A DNA stretch of 64,000 nt from Anaerolineae bacterium (GTDB lineage: Bacteria; Chloroflexota; Anaerolineae; Aggregatilineales; UBA2796). The DNA is taken from NCBI GenBank assembly GCA_019637615.1, contig JAHBVJ010000004.1, forward strand, positions 186,001 through 250,000. The letters run 5' to 3'. The position numbers were made by a program, and so were the translations under genes. Of this stretch, positions 1 to 9,167 are shown in pieces (within the stretch, counting starts at the first letter, position 1; each line of letters starts with the position of its first letter). The notes below the pieces were generated by a model. It ran no database searches. It saw only the letters and a program-made list of their open reading frames with translations, and was not told where the DNA came from.

Positions 1-928
1 TATTGTCTGCACCTACAGCAGCCAACAGCATACCATCGGGCGAAAAAGCGACATCCAGCACATCACCGGTCTTCCCATCCAAGATCGCGACTGAACCGCC
101 TGTCTTGACATCCCATACTTGGATGCGTGCATCGATACGCGCCGCCAATCGAGAACCATCGGGACGGAACCAAAGTTCACGCACCGTACCAACTTGATCG
201 CTGAAACTCCTGACTTTTTGCCCAGTCTCCACGTCCCATAAACCAAGTACACCAGCCGCGTCCGTCGATGCGATCATGTGACTGTCGGGGCTGACGGCAA
301 TCGGCGGAATTGACGTTTTATCGATGAAAATACCCGCATCGGCAAATGTCCTCTCCACTGTTTTCGTGGTGGTGTTCCACAGCGCGACCACATTAGTCCC
401 ATTGAGCACGAGATAACGACCATCAGGACTGAATTCTGCGCCGTAAGCATCCACGCGAGCGATCACTTGCTGCGTCGCAACTTCCCACAAGATCACCTGA
501 ATTTTCATGCGATTAGGGTCATTTACCGGCGCTGCCAGTAAACGACCGTCAGAGCTAAGGGCGATTTTTCCGATCAGCCCGCCCGCGTAGTTGATCATTC
601 GCGTGTCTACGCTGGCTTCATCGAATTTGCCTATCCAAATCGTTGAATGCCCCGTCCTCGCCTCGATTTCTTGCGGTTGTCGCCACAGGATTTGGTTAAC
701 TAGCGAAAATGATGGTTCTAACGGCAGCTTCCGCGCGATTTTTAGCTGTGCGGCGTTGCTCACACTGATTACTGGAAGCGTATTCGCGTTGGATGGGGGA
801 GTAACCGTAGCGGATTGTTCTGCATTGGACGGCAATGCTTGACTTATCGAGGAAGCGCACGCTGATAACACCCCCATCAGGCACATCATCAAGAGCACGG
901 TGGATGGTCGCCACTTGGCGTGATGCAT
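1..928 (-). CDS. WD40-repeat lipoprotein, 3' end outside the window
   Basis: This open frame runs off the left edge of the window, so its C-terminus is missing. The ATG at 928 follows a GAGGAG ribosome site six bases upstream. The N-terminus is a lipoprotein signal: a short basic stretch, a hydrophobic segment and a lipobox reading VLSAC, so the mature protein is probably anchored outside the membrane. From about residue 95 the protein carries repeated beta-propeller blades with phrases such as ALSSDGRLLAAP, EFSPDGRYLVL, VSPDSHMIAS and AFSPDGMLLAA, each followed by a tryptophan-containing strand (ILWEV, ALWNT, GLWDV, QVWDV). That is the WD40 pattern. Such proteins are usually scaffolds, so the partner and role cannot be read from sequence. 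It is transcribed away from the DUF2079 gene's upstream region and no operon partner is visible. Confidence 0.85.
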   Translation of the reverse strand, partial: MHHAKWRPSTVLLMMCLMGVLSACASSISQALPSNAEQSATVTPPSNANTLPVISVSNAAQLKIARKLPLEPSFSLVNQILWRQPQEIEARTGHSTIWIGKFDEASVDTRMINYAGGLIGKIALSSDGRLLAAPVNDPNRMKIQVILWEVATQQVIARVDAYGAEFSPDGRYLVLNGTNVVALWNTTTKTVERTFADAGIFIDKTSIPPIAVSPDSHMIASTDAAGVLGLWDVETGQKVRSFSDQVGTVRELWFRPDGSRLAARIDARIQVWDVKTGGSVAILDGKTGDVLDVAFSPDGMLLAAVGADN

Positions 929-1061
929 ATACTCCTCATGTTCTTTCAAGCATTGCATGACAACCTATGGACTAGTTTAACCTGTTCCATATGCGTGCAA
1001 TACATGGAGGTTTAGAAACTGGTCACGCCATGACCCTGCGGTTCGCTTGCGGTATCGATAA

Positions 1062-2579
1062 TCAGGTCTTCAGTTGTTCGCTCAGGATACTGCAATAAGC
1101 GGCGAGGTCTTGTTCCGCTTGAGGGTTAGTCGGCGCTGGATTCCACTCTAGTACGACGACAGTATCTTGATAAAAGATTGGCGCACGCTTGCCCGACCAA
1201 TATTGATAACAGGCCACTTGCCGATCATCGGTGAAGTCATGATGCCGCGTGTCACCCAAATCTAGAATCATGTACTGACAGCCATCCATGTCGCCACGTT
1301 TGCCAATGACGTAGCTTTGTTGGCGGGTCGCGTAGTGCGGCTGGATCGTTTGCCCCGCCACTACACACGCCCCGGCGGGGATGATGGCTTGGGTGGCTTC
1401 GATGCTGTCTACGTGCGCACCCGGTTCCCATCCATAGATGCCGTTGGGTACGGGTTGCATGAAAAACGGGTTGTAGAGCGTCCATGCAATCAACACACAC
1501 GCCAACATCACGCCAGCGATAGCGCGTACCGAGAGGCGCGGGTAACTTTGCCGCAGCCATGCCAGTCCGTACACGGCGCTGACCATGACGGCGGGAATGA
1601 TCGGGGCCGTGTAGTGCATGTAAATGTTGAATTGTGGCTCATAATTCGCCAGCAGACTAAAGGCGAAGGTCGGCACAGCGGGCAGCAGTACCAGCGGCTC
1701 CAAGAGCGACAGGAAGGCAACTGGCGCGAACAGTTTCAGCAAAAACGACAGTTTCAACAGCGTATCCGACCCTAACGCATAGTTGATCATGCTGGAAAGG
1801 TCGCCGTCCAATATCCATGCGTAACGGCTGGCATGGATGGGCAGTCCGTTATCGGCGTTGCGCAGCAGCGGGAAGATCACGAAGGCGTGGATCGTGAACC
1901 ATGCTACCCCGATCACGAACCACAGCAGCACAGCACGCCAATTTCTGCCAAATTTCTGCATCGAATACAGGCCAAAAAACGCCACCGTCAGCCCGATTTC
2001 TTCTTTGCAGAGCAGCGCGAGGATTAGCCACAGATCGACCTGAGGCCATGCTTTGCGGTCGGCGGCTTCGAAAGCGAAGGCGAGGAAGGCCACGACCGGC
2101 GCGATCTCGTGGAAATCCCAACGGTTGATCCAGCCGAGCGCCGGATACAGCATCCATACCAGCACGAATAACGGCGGCAACCACGGCTCTTTGAATTTGC
2201 GCCGCACCAACACGGCGATAGGCAGCGCGCCGAGGCACAACAACACACTCTGGGCGATCAGCAGAATGCGCGCATCCGACCATAGCCAGAATAAGGGTGC
2301 CAGCAAGACGGTGATGTAAGGTGCATGGATGCCCAGCATGTTGTCTTGTTCAGCTACCGTGTTTTGCAGCGGACGCCCTTGCGCGGCATTCCATGTGAGC
2401 TGAACGAAAATGCCTAAATCCCAACTCGTCGCGTTATAGCGTTCATAGCGTCCCACAGCGAACACGGCAAAAATGAGGGTAAAAACGACGATCAACCCAA
2501 CCGCAGCAGCCATGCCAAATGAGCGTGATGGACGCGAACCGATCACAGTTGGCGAAGGTTGCAAATACGCACTATGCAC
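1062..2579 (-). CDS. DUF2079 polytopic membrane protein
   Basis: This 505-residue protein has about ten hydrophobic segments spread through residues 20-400 and a soluble C-terminal tail of about 120 residues. The early region contains YNATSWDLGIF followed by a glutamine and asparagine-rich loop with an HAP motif. That is the recognisable signature of the DUF2079 family, which is distantly related to GT-C membrane glycosyltransferases and common in Actinobacteria and Chloroflexota. Activity and substrate are unknown. The first in-frame start is a GTG at 2579, but no convincing ribosome site precedes it, and the ATG that begins MAAAVGLIVV is a possible alternative. The gene stands alone, with the WD40 lipoprotein downstream on the same strand. 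Confidence 0.8.
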   Translation of the reverse strand: MHSAYLQPSPTVIGSRPSRSFGMAAAVGLIVVFTLIFAVFAVGRYERYNATSWDLGIFVQLTWNAAQGRPLQNTVAEQDNMLGIHAPYITVLLAPLFWLWSDARILLIAQSVLLCLGALPIAVLVRRKFKEPWLPPLFVLVWMLYPALGWINRWDFHEIAPVVAFLAFAFEAADRKAWPQVDLWLILALLCKEEIGLTVAFFGLYSMQKFGRNWRAVLLWFVIGVAWFTIHAFVIFPLLRNADNGLPIHASRYAWILDGDLSSMINYALGSDTLLKLSFLLKLFAPVAFLSLLEPLVLLPAVPTFAFSLLANYEPQFNIYMHYTAPIIPAVMVSAVYGLAWLRQSYPRLSVRAIAGVMLACVLIAWTLYNPFFMQPVPNGIYGWEPGAHVDSIEATQAIIPAGACVVAGQTIQPHYATRQQSYVIGKRGDMDGCQYMILDLGDTRHHDFTDDRQVACYQYWSGKRAPIFYQDTVVVLEWNPAPTNPQAEQDLAAYCSILSEQLKT

Positions 2580-2941
2580 GTCGAACTATCCGATCCAGCG
2601 AATGAAACGCAGCAACTCGTCGGCATTATAGATTTCCGTTATGTAGAATCGATGAACATTTCGTGGAGGTTGGTTATGGGATTGATGTGAAAAAAGTGGG
2701 GGAAATGGCAGCGGGGTCAGGAAGGCGATCTGAGCGGCGATTCGTACGCGTCACACGCGTGGTAGAGAAGTCACGTAAATCAGCCGATCAAAGTAACAAT
2801 TCGTGAGCAAATTCGTTAAATCTACTTTAAAATAGCCCCAAGAGATCGTAAGCAACCGGCGTCTCTTGTTAATGCTCCTTTGCACACGGTTGCCGTAAAG
2901 GCCGTTTATATATTTATGGTCTAGAAAGGCTGTTAAGCAGC
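2580..2941. other. Intergenic region between divergent DUF2079 and EF-G-like genes
   Basis: This stretch of about 360 bases separates two divergently transcribed genes, so it must hold promoters for both. It has no supportable gene. The last 60 bases before the EF-G-like start are AT-rich (TATATATTTATGG around 2909-2921), which may include a -10 element, but no well-spaced -35/-10 pair could be assigned with confidence. A short repeated ACGCGT occurs near 2745-2760. Confidence 0.4.
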
Positions 2942-5032
2942 ATGAAAGAGTATACGACCGAGTTCATCAGGAATGTGGCGCTGGTTGGACATCAGGGTTC
3001 CGGCAAGACAAGCCTTGTCGAAGCGCTGTTGTATACAACCGGCGCGATCACACGTATGGGAAAAATTACGGAAGGTAACACCGTTTCCGACTTTGATGAA
3101 GAGGAGAAGCAGCGGCAGTTATCGCTCACCACTGCTTTAGTTCCCATCGAGTTTCAAGATCACAAGATCAACCTGTTGGACTGCCCGGGTTTTACTGACT
3201 TTCTGGGCGAAATGAAGAATGCCATTCGTGTTTGCGATAGCGTGCTGGTCGCTGTAGATGCCGTTGCTGGCCCCGAAGTCGGCACCGAACTGGCATGGCA
3301 AGTAGCCGATGAATTTAACCAGCCCCCAATCGTTATCATCAATAAGATCAATCGTGAAAACGCCAGCTATTCCCGGACGTTGGAAGCATTACGTGAGCGT
3401 TTTCCACATTACAAATTTATCCCAGTCATCCTACCAATTGGCGAAGGGCCAGCCTTCAAGGGCGTCATCAATGTGCTGACGCAGAAAGCCTATTACGGCG
3501 TCGGTTCTGAACGCAGCGAACCACCCGCCGAGATGGTCGATGAAATCTCCACCGCCCACATCGCGCTGGTAGAAGCCGCCGCTGAAGCCAACGAAGTCTT
3601 GATGAATAAGTATTTTGAAGAGCAAGACCTCGGCTTCGAAGATATTCGCGATGGGATGCGCGCGGCTGCCCGTGATGCGGATTTGCGTACGGTGCCCGTC
3701 TTCGTCGCGGCTGGCGAAGTCAACATCGGCACGTTCCCCCTGCTCGAAGCCATGATCGTATACGTCTCGCCGCCATCTCAGCGCCGTGTCGCGCTGCGGG
3801 CTGAGGCGGGTGAAGAAGTGCAGTTTCTCAACCGTCCCCAGAGTGATGAAGGCCCATTGGCGGCCTATGTTTTCAAGACTACCTTTGACCGCTTCATCGG
3901 TACCATGAATTATTTCCGGCTTTTCAGCGGCAGCCTCAAGAGCGGCGGCACTTATTGGAATTCGGATAAAGGTCAGGAAGAGCGGTTCGGGCAACTCCAA
4001 GTGCTGCGCGGCAAGGAACAGTTCCCTGTTCCGGCGTTACACGCTGGCGATATTGGTGCTTGCGCGAAACTCGCCGTGACGGGCACGGGCGATACGATCT
4101 CGACCAAGGACAAGCAGATCAGGTTGCGGCAGCCAGTTTATCCCGCGCCGATCTTCTCCGTCGCCATCGACCCGAAGACGCCGCAAGACGGGCAGAAAAT
4201 GGGCGCGATCCTCAACCAGCTTTCGCAAGCTGATCCTACGCTCACATGGCGTAACGATGGCAATACCAAACAGGTCGTGCTAGAAGGCATGGGCGATATT
4301 CATGTGAATGTGGCGCTTTCCCGCTCCGAGCGTATGGGCGTGCATCTGATCCCCTCGGTGCCGAAAGTACCGCTCAAAGAAGCCATCACCAAGTCGGCGA
4401 AGGCTATCCACCGCCACAAGAAGCAGTCGGGCGGCGCAGGGCAGTTTGCCGAAGTGCATATGCGCCTTGAACCGATTCGTGATGGTGAAGCTAACTTCGA
4501 GTTCGTCAACGAAGTCGTCGGCGGCGCTATCGATAAATCGTTCATGCCGAGCATTGAAAAAGGCATTCATCAGGTTTTGGATAACGGCGTGATCGCGGGC
4601 TATCCGGTGGTCAGCGTGCGGGCGGCTGTCTACGATGGTAAGATGCACGAAGTTGACTCCAAGCCTATCGCCTTTGAAACCGCCGGACGCGAAGCCTTCA
4701 AAGAAGCCTTCAACAGTGCCAACCCTGTGTTGATGGAGCCGATCATGCTGGTCAAAGTGACCGTACCAGAAGCGAACATGGGCGACATCATCAGCGACTT
4801 CAACACACGGCGTGGACGCGTGCAGGGCATGGATTCGGATGCGGGACGCAGCGTCGTGACGGCCTACGTGCCCCAAGCTGAAATGCTGCGCTACAGCAAC
4901 GATCTGCGTTCGATGACGGGTGGTCGTGGCGTGTATACGATGGAGTTCAGCAGCTACGAAGTGGTGCCAGCGAATATCGCGCAGCCCATCATCGCTGCGT
5001 TCAAGGCCGCACATTCGTCTAGCGAAGAATAA
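2942..5032 (+). CDS. Elongation factor G-like GTPase (EF-G paralogue)
   Basis: The 696-residue protein has the five-domain plan of EF-G. The GTPase domain shows the P-loop GHQGSGKTS (residues 16-24), the G3 motif DCPGF (80-84) and a G4 motif NKIN (134-137). Domain 2 begins near residue 300 and domains III-V fill the C-terminal half, ending with GDIISDFNTRRGRVQGM. Canonical EF-G has NKMD at G4. The NKIN variant and overall divergence suggest the EF-G-like (FusA2-type) branch rather than the main translocase. The family acts on the ribosome in translocation, recycling or an unknown stress function. It is monocistronic, with a strong terminator directly after the stop codon. Confidence 0.88.
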   Translation: MKEYTTEFIRNVALVGHQGSGKTSLVEALLYTTGAITRMGKITEGNTVSDFDEEEKQRQLSLTTALVPIEFQDHKINLLDCPGFTDFLGEMKNAIRVCDSVLVAVDAVAGPEVGTELAWQVADEFNQPPIVIINKINRENASYSRTLEALRERFPHYKFIPVILPIGEGPAFKGVINVLTQKAYYGVGSERSEPPAEMVDEISTAHIALVEAAAEANEVLMNKYFEEQDLGFEDIRDGMRAAARDADLRTVPVFVAAGEVNIGTFPLLEAMIVYVSPPSQRRVALRAEAGEEVQFLNRPQSDEGPLAAYVFKTTFDRFIGTMNYFRLFSGSLKSGGTYWNSDKGQEERFGQLQVLRGKEQFPVPALHAGDIGACAKLAVTGTGDTISTKDKQIRLRQPVYPAPIFSVAIDPKTPQDGQKMGAILNQLSQADPTLTWRNDGNTKQVVLEGMGDIHVNVALSRSERMGVHLIPSVPKVPLKEAITKSAKAIHRHKKQSGGAGQFAEVHMRLEPIRDGEANFEFVNEVVGGAIDKSFMPSIEKGIHQVLDNGVIAGYPVVSVRAAVYDGKMHEVDSKPIAFETAGREAFKEAFNSANPVLMEPIMLVKVTVPEANMGDIISDFNTRRGRVQGMDSDAGRSVVTAYVPQAEMLRYSNDLRSMTGGRGVYTMEFSSYEVVPANIAQPIIAAFKAAHSSSEE

Positions 5033-5071
5033 CCTCTGTCGCTTCGAACTCCTTAGATAGTAGGCATGACT

Positions 5072-5103
5072 GGCGTGATAGGGTGATCTCTATCACGCCT
5101 TTT
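5072..5103 (+). terminator. Intrinsic terminator after the EF-G-like gene
   Basis: A perfect ten-base-pair stem, GGCGTGATAG with CTATCACGCC around an eight-base loop, is followed at once by TTTT. It lies 40 bases after the stop codon of the EF-G-like gene. Confidence 0.85.
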
Positions 5104-5189
5104 GCATCTGTATGTCATCTACGCGAAGTTTGTTGGGTGTGTCTACGTATAGTAAGAATGTGTACGCGTGTTATCGTGGAGAAGACACC

Positions 5190-5657
5190 TTGGCAAATCT
5201 TAAGCGTTGGCTATATCGTGGTAATCACCCCAATTGGATCGCGCAGCTCCTGAACGGGTTTTGGGCGGCTATTCACTCTTCAGGCATCGCCCCGAATTAT
5301 CTGGTGACGTTGGAAGTGATCGGCAGGAAATCCGGGCGGATCATTTCACTGCCCGTTGTGGTCGCGCTTGTGGATGGACAGCGTTATCTGGTGTCCATGC
5401 TCGGTGACGAGGCGCAGTGGGTTTTGAATGTGCGTGCCGCCAACGGGAAAGCCTTTATTCGCGCTGGTCGCCGTAGTGAGGTTCGGTTGGAAGAAGTGCC
5501 CGCTGAACAACGTGCGCCTATTTTAAAAGCCTATCTCAAACGCGCACCGGGCGCACGACCTCATGTTGCCGTGAATAAGGATGCGCCGCTGGCGGAGTTT
5601 GAAGCAGTCGCCGCTTCATATCCAGCCTTTCGGATCGTCCCAACACAAGAACCATAA
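5190..5657 (+). CDS. Ddn-like nitroreductase/quinone reductase family protein (F420-type)
   Basis: The protein belongs to the deazaflavin-dependent nitroreductase (DUF385/Ddn) family, small split-barrel proteins that usually reduce quinones or nitro compounds with cofactor F420H2. The family signature is seen in NYLVTLEVIGRKSGR (GRKSGR at about residues 45-50 from the TTG start), followed by a strand with SLPVVV and the YLVSMLG strand. I chose the TTG at 5190 because it has a GGAGAAG ribosome site six bases upstream and gives the family's usual N-terminus. The longer frame from 5112 adds 26 residues without family resemblance and would begin almost inside the upstream terminator. Use of F420 is inferred from the family, and some members bind other flavins or heme. 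Confidence 0.75.
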   Translation: MANLKRWLYRGNHPNWIAQLLNGFWAAIHSSGIAPNYLVTLEVIGRKSGRIISLPVVVALVDGQRYLVSMLGDEAQWVLNVRAANGKAFIRAGRRSEVRLEEVPAEQRAPILKAYLKRAPGARPHVAVNKDAPLAEFEAVAASYPAFRIVPTQEP

Positions 5658-5835
5658 TCGTTACAGCTCAAGTGCGCCCACAGCCCATCTATCGCAGTAG
5701 TTGCTATGCACGGCACATTCTACGAATAGCCTACGCTCACCGGCTTACGCAATAACTTCTGCGCTTGTCACCCTTAACGCTCCCGAAAACGCGAGTATGA
5801 TTAGTAACGGCGTTGGCTGAATGATGGGAACACCG

Positions 5836-6813
5836 ATGTTTCGAGTGCCGCACTTTGAAGTCTTTGAGCAAAATCCTGTTTTCGAATTTGAACTGCGCCG
5901 GATCAAGCGATTGGCAACCCCGGATCGGTTATGGCTATACAGTGCCCTCATCCAAGCGATTCCGCCGCTGGTGATGCTGGCACTGTATTTCGTCGCTATG
6001 AATGATTACGTGGCGCACTACTTTCAAAACAACCCCTCGGCTGGCTATTACTATTACTCGCGCTTTGATGAATGGATCGGTGCGTTGGCGATGTTCATCC
6101 TCGGCCTGACTGCCATCCTTGTCGTGTGCGGCGACATCTATTACATGGCCGTCACCGTCCACAGCATCAACCATCAGGTCAACAGTGGACATTGGGATAT
6201 GCTGCGGCTGACGCCCATGGACGACGCTGACATTTTCGAGGCCAAGCAGGTGACTGCCCATATTCGCGGATGGCGTGTCATGCAGCTTGAAATCGCGCTG
6301 CGCTTGATGCTGGTTACACTGGCATGGGCAAGTCTGCTATTTCCAGTGCGGGCGTTTCTGAACGGCGAAGGATTCTTTGGCAGTTCTTCGGCTTGGGTCA
6401 GTTTATTTCGTAGCTTTCAGTCTAGACCGTTCTACACCTTGCTTACCTTAATCACGGTGCTTTCATTGATGGCGACTTATATATGGGAACCGCGCTGGCG
6501 GATGCGTTCGCTGACATCGTTGGGGTTGTATATTTCTTCGCGCGTTCACAACGTGTCGCTTTCCTCAGTTGCGGCCTTTTTCAGTATCATCGGCTTCCAT
6601 TTCGTACAGATCCTACTCATCTTCGGGGCGGGCTGGTTTTTCCTCAGAGTGTTGGTTGACTATAGCTTCGCTGGATACAACTACGACGTTTACCCGATTC
6701 TGCAAATGCTCGCGTTCATTCTGGTAATCGGCATCATCTTCCTTTTTTATCGTCTGAGCGAACGTTGGGCACGACAATCAGCGCTGCGGGCGGCATTCCG
6801 TTCCGATCTCTAA
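5836..6813 (+). CDS. Multi-pass membrane protein of unknown function
   Basis: This protein of about 325 residues has an N-terminal cytoplasmic stretch (PHFEVFEQNPVFEFELRR) and about seven to eight hydrophobic segments, in pairs near residues 35-55, 85-110, 155-175, 200-215, 250-275 and 285-310. The loop containing SGHWDMLRLTP and an alanine-lysine-glutamine stretch resembles the coupling region of ABC-2-type permeases, whose partner ATPase would drive export. No ATPase gene lies nearby, so this is only a hint. The ATG at 5836 has a GGGA ribosome site five bases upstream. An ATG at 5821 would add five residues. The function is not recognised. Confidence 0.6.
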   Translation: MFRVPHFEVFEQNPVFEFELRRIKRLATPDRLWLYSALIQAIPPLVMLALYFVAMNDYVAHYFQNNPSAGYYYYSRFDEWIGALAMFILGLTAILVVCGDIYYMAVTVHSINHQVNSGHWDMLRLTPMDDADIFEAKQVTAHIRGWRVMQLEIALRLMLVTLAWASLLFPVRAFLNGEGFFGSSSAWVSLFRSFQSRPFYTLLTLITVLSLMATYIWEPRWRMRSLTSLGLYISSRVHNVSLSSVAAFFSIIGFHFVQILLIFGAGWFFLRVLVDYSFAGYNYDVYPILQMLAFILVIGIIFLFYRLSERWARQSALRAAFRSDL

Positions 6814-6899
6814 TCTACGATAAAAAAGGCTGGCGTTTCGTCCTGTTTTGAGGCAAGATCAGCGCCTATCCAACGAGTATTAGGTGTGTTGAGTCGCGC

Positions 6900-9107
6900 A
6901 TGGAAACCATTGAAGGTGTTGTCGAAGACATCATCTATTACAACGAGGAAAATGGGTACACCGTCCTCAGCCTGACGCCCACCAAAGCCCAGCCCAAAAG
7001 CGAAAGTGAAGAAATCGTGGTGGTCGGTAAGACGCTTGAACTCCACCCCGGCGAGTCGATCCGCGTCCGAGGCGATTGGGCGGTTCACAAAGAATATGGT
7101 CAGCAGTTCAAGGCTGACACCATTCAGGTGGTCATGGAGTCGGCGGAAGATGTGCGCAAGTACCTCGCTAGCGGCCTGATCCCCGGCATCGGCAAGGAAA
7201 TGGCGAACCGCATCGTCAAGCATTTCGGAGCCAAGGCTGTCGATATTCTGGACGCCAACCCGGAACGTATGGCAGAAGTGCCGGAAATGACGCCCAAACG
7301 CGCGACGGTATTAGCTAACGCGTGGATGGAAGCACGGGGCAAGCGGCGCGTCTTCATGTTCCTGCAAAACTACGGCTTCACGCCCGCCCAAGCCGAGCAG
7401 ATTTATAATCTGTATGGCGATGACAGCATCGATCAAGTTAACACCGACCCTTATCAACTGGCTATCGACATCGAAGGCGTCGGCTTCAAATTAGTCGATC
7501 AGATCGCCAGCAATGTCGGTATCCGTTCGGACGCACCGGAGCGCGTGATCGGTGGCGTCATTTACGCATTGGGGCAGTTGACGACCAGCGACGGACACAC
7601 CTACGCCCCGCGCGGCCTCGTCGTTGATAAAGCCTCGGAATTACTCGGCATCGACCGTGACACATGCGATAAAGCCGTCACTTCCGCGCTGCGTCGTGAA
7701 CAGCTCGTCCGCACTAAACGCCCGCTCAACACGACCGGTGAGGCCGAAGCGTTATACTTGCCCGCCGTTTACAAAAGGGAAAAAGCCTGCGTCGAAATCT
7801 TGCTGAACATGAAGCGCGATCCGGCCTCGCGCTTGAAGAAGGTCAAAACCTTCAAATGGGATGCTTTTTTCAGCAAGCTAGGCAGCAGAAACGGCGTGGT
7901 GCTCAGTGAGCAGCAGCAAGCCGCCGTCCATGCCGCGCTGAATAACAAGATCAGCGTATTGACGGGCGGCCCCGGCACTGGCAAGACGACTACACTGCGG
8001 GCGGTGATCGAAGCGCTGGAAACGATCAAAGCCAAGTACGCGCTCGCTAGCCCGACCGGACGCGCCGCACGCCGTCTGAACGAGGCCACCGGACGCGAAG
8101 CCAGCACCCTACATCGGCTGCTCGGATATACCGTCGATGGCTCGTTCGTCTACGATTCTGAAAACCCGCTCGAAATCGACATGCTGGTCATCGATGAAAC
8201 ATCGATGGTTGATCTCGACCTGTTTAGCCACGTGTTGGAGGCGTTGCCGTCCGGCGTTCACCTGCTGCTGGTGGGCGATGTCGATCAACTGCCGAGCGTC
8301 GGCGCGGGCAATGTCCTGCATGACATCATCGACAGCGGCGTGGCTTTCGTCACGCGCTTGGATGCTATCTTCCGGCAGGCCAACGACAGCTTAATCGTGG
8401 TCAATGCACACCGCGTCAATCATGGCGAGATGCCCGATTTGACCAACACCAGCAGTGATTTCTTCATGTTTGGCGGCAGCGAAGGGGACAGTGTGGGGAC
8501 GCTCGATCTGCTGATCGATGTCGTGCGGAACCGCATCCCGCGCAAATTTGGCTTCGATCCGCTGACCGATGTGCAAGTCCTCGCGCCCATGTATAAAGGC
8601 GAGGTCGGCATCCACACGCTGAACGAGCGCTTGCAAGACGTGCTCAACCCCGCCGCCAACACTGACTCATTTACGGCAGCGGGAAAAACCTTTCGCATCG
8701 GTGACAAGGTGATCCAGACGCGCAACAATTACGAGCTAGAAGTCTATAACGGTGACATCGGACGCGTGCTGAATGTGGATAGCACCGCCCAGACGTTGGA
8801 CATCAACATGGATGGGCGCATCGTCACCTACAAATTTGGGGACGCCAACGATCTGTTCCTTGCCTACGCGATCAGCATCCATCGTTCACAGGGTGGCGAA
8901 TATCCCGCCGTGGTGATTCCGGTGGTCACGCAGCATTACCGTATGTTGCAGCGCAAACTCATCTATACGGCGATCACACGGGCAAAAAAGCTGGTCGTCT
9001 TGGTCGGGCAGCGCCGCGCCATTCAGATCGCCGTCGAAAACGCAAACACCCTGCCCCGTTACAGCGGCTTAGGGTATTTATTGGCAAGCAAATTGAATGC
9101 ACAGTAG
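6900..9107 (+). CDS. recD2: RecD2-type ATP-dependent DNA helicase
   Basis: The 735-residue protein matches the RecD2 family, 5'-3' superfamily 1B DNA helicases found in bacteria without RecBC. An N-terminal OB-like domain (residues 1-80) is followed by helix-hairpin-helix segments (IPGIGKEMANRIV near 98-110 and VPEMTPKRATVL near 127-138). The helicase core then shows Walker A GGPGTGKTTT (about 353-362), Walker B VIDETSMV (about 428-435), GDVDQLPSVGAG (motif III), and the C-terminal motif YAISIHRSQGGEYP with YTAITRAKK (motifs V and VI). It probably works in DNA repair. The gene is preceded by a short gap after the membrane protein and followed 60 bases later by map, so co-transcription is possible. 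Confidence 0.93.
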   Translation: METIEGVVEDIIYYNEENGYTVLSLTPTKAQPKSESEEIVVVGKTLELHPGESIRVRGDWAVHKEYGQQFKADTIQVVMESAEDVRKYLASGLIPGIGKEMANRIVKHFGAKAVDILDANPERMAEVPEMTPKRATVLANAWMEARGKRRVFMFLQNYGFTPAQAEQIYNLYGDDSIDQVNTDPYQLAIDIEGVGFKLVDQIASNVGIRSDAPERVIGGVIYALGQLTTSDGHTYAPRGLVVDKASELLGIDRDTCDKAVTSALRREQLVRTKRPLNTTGEAEALYLPAVYKREKACVEILLNMKRDPASRLKKVKTFKWDAFFSKLGSRNGVVLSEQQQAAVHAALNNKISVLTGGPGTGKTTTLRAVIEALETIKAKYALASPTGRAARRLNEATGREASTLHRLLGYTVDGSFVYDSENPLEIDMLVIDETSMVDLDLFSHVLEALPSGVHLLLVGDVDQLPSVGAGNVLHDIIDSGVAFVTRLDAIFRQANDSLIVVNAHRVNHGEMPDLTNTSSDFFMFGGSEGDSVGTLDLLIDVVRNRIPRKFGFDPLTDVQVLAPMYKGEVGIHTLNERLQDVLNPAANTDSFTAAGKTFRIGDKVIQTRNNYELEVYNGDIGRVLNVDSTAQTLDINMDGRIVTYKFGDANDLFLAYAISIHRSQGGEYPAVVIPVVTQHYRMLQRKLIYTAITRAKKLVVLVGQRRAIQIAVENANTLPRYSGLGYLLASKLNAQ

Positions 9108-9167
9108 AACTGTAATAAGATATTCGTCGTACCTCGATTGCGCAGGTACGTTCAAAGGACTCTCACG

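Noticed and set aside
1317..1775. 152-residue plus-strand frame inside the DUF2079 gene
   Set aside because: It is antisense to the DUF2079 membrane gene and has an arginine and histidine-rich composition typical of shadow frames.
4280..5014. 244-residue minus-strand frame opposite the EF-G-like gene
   Set aside because: The plus-strand frame encodes a clear EF-G-like protein, and the minus-strand product is rich in His and Arg without a domain.
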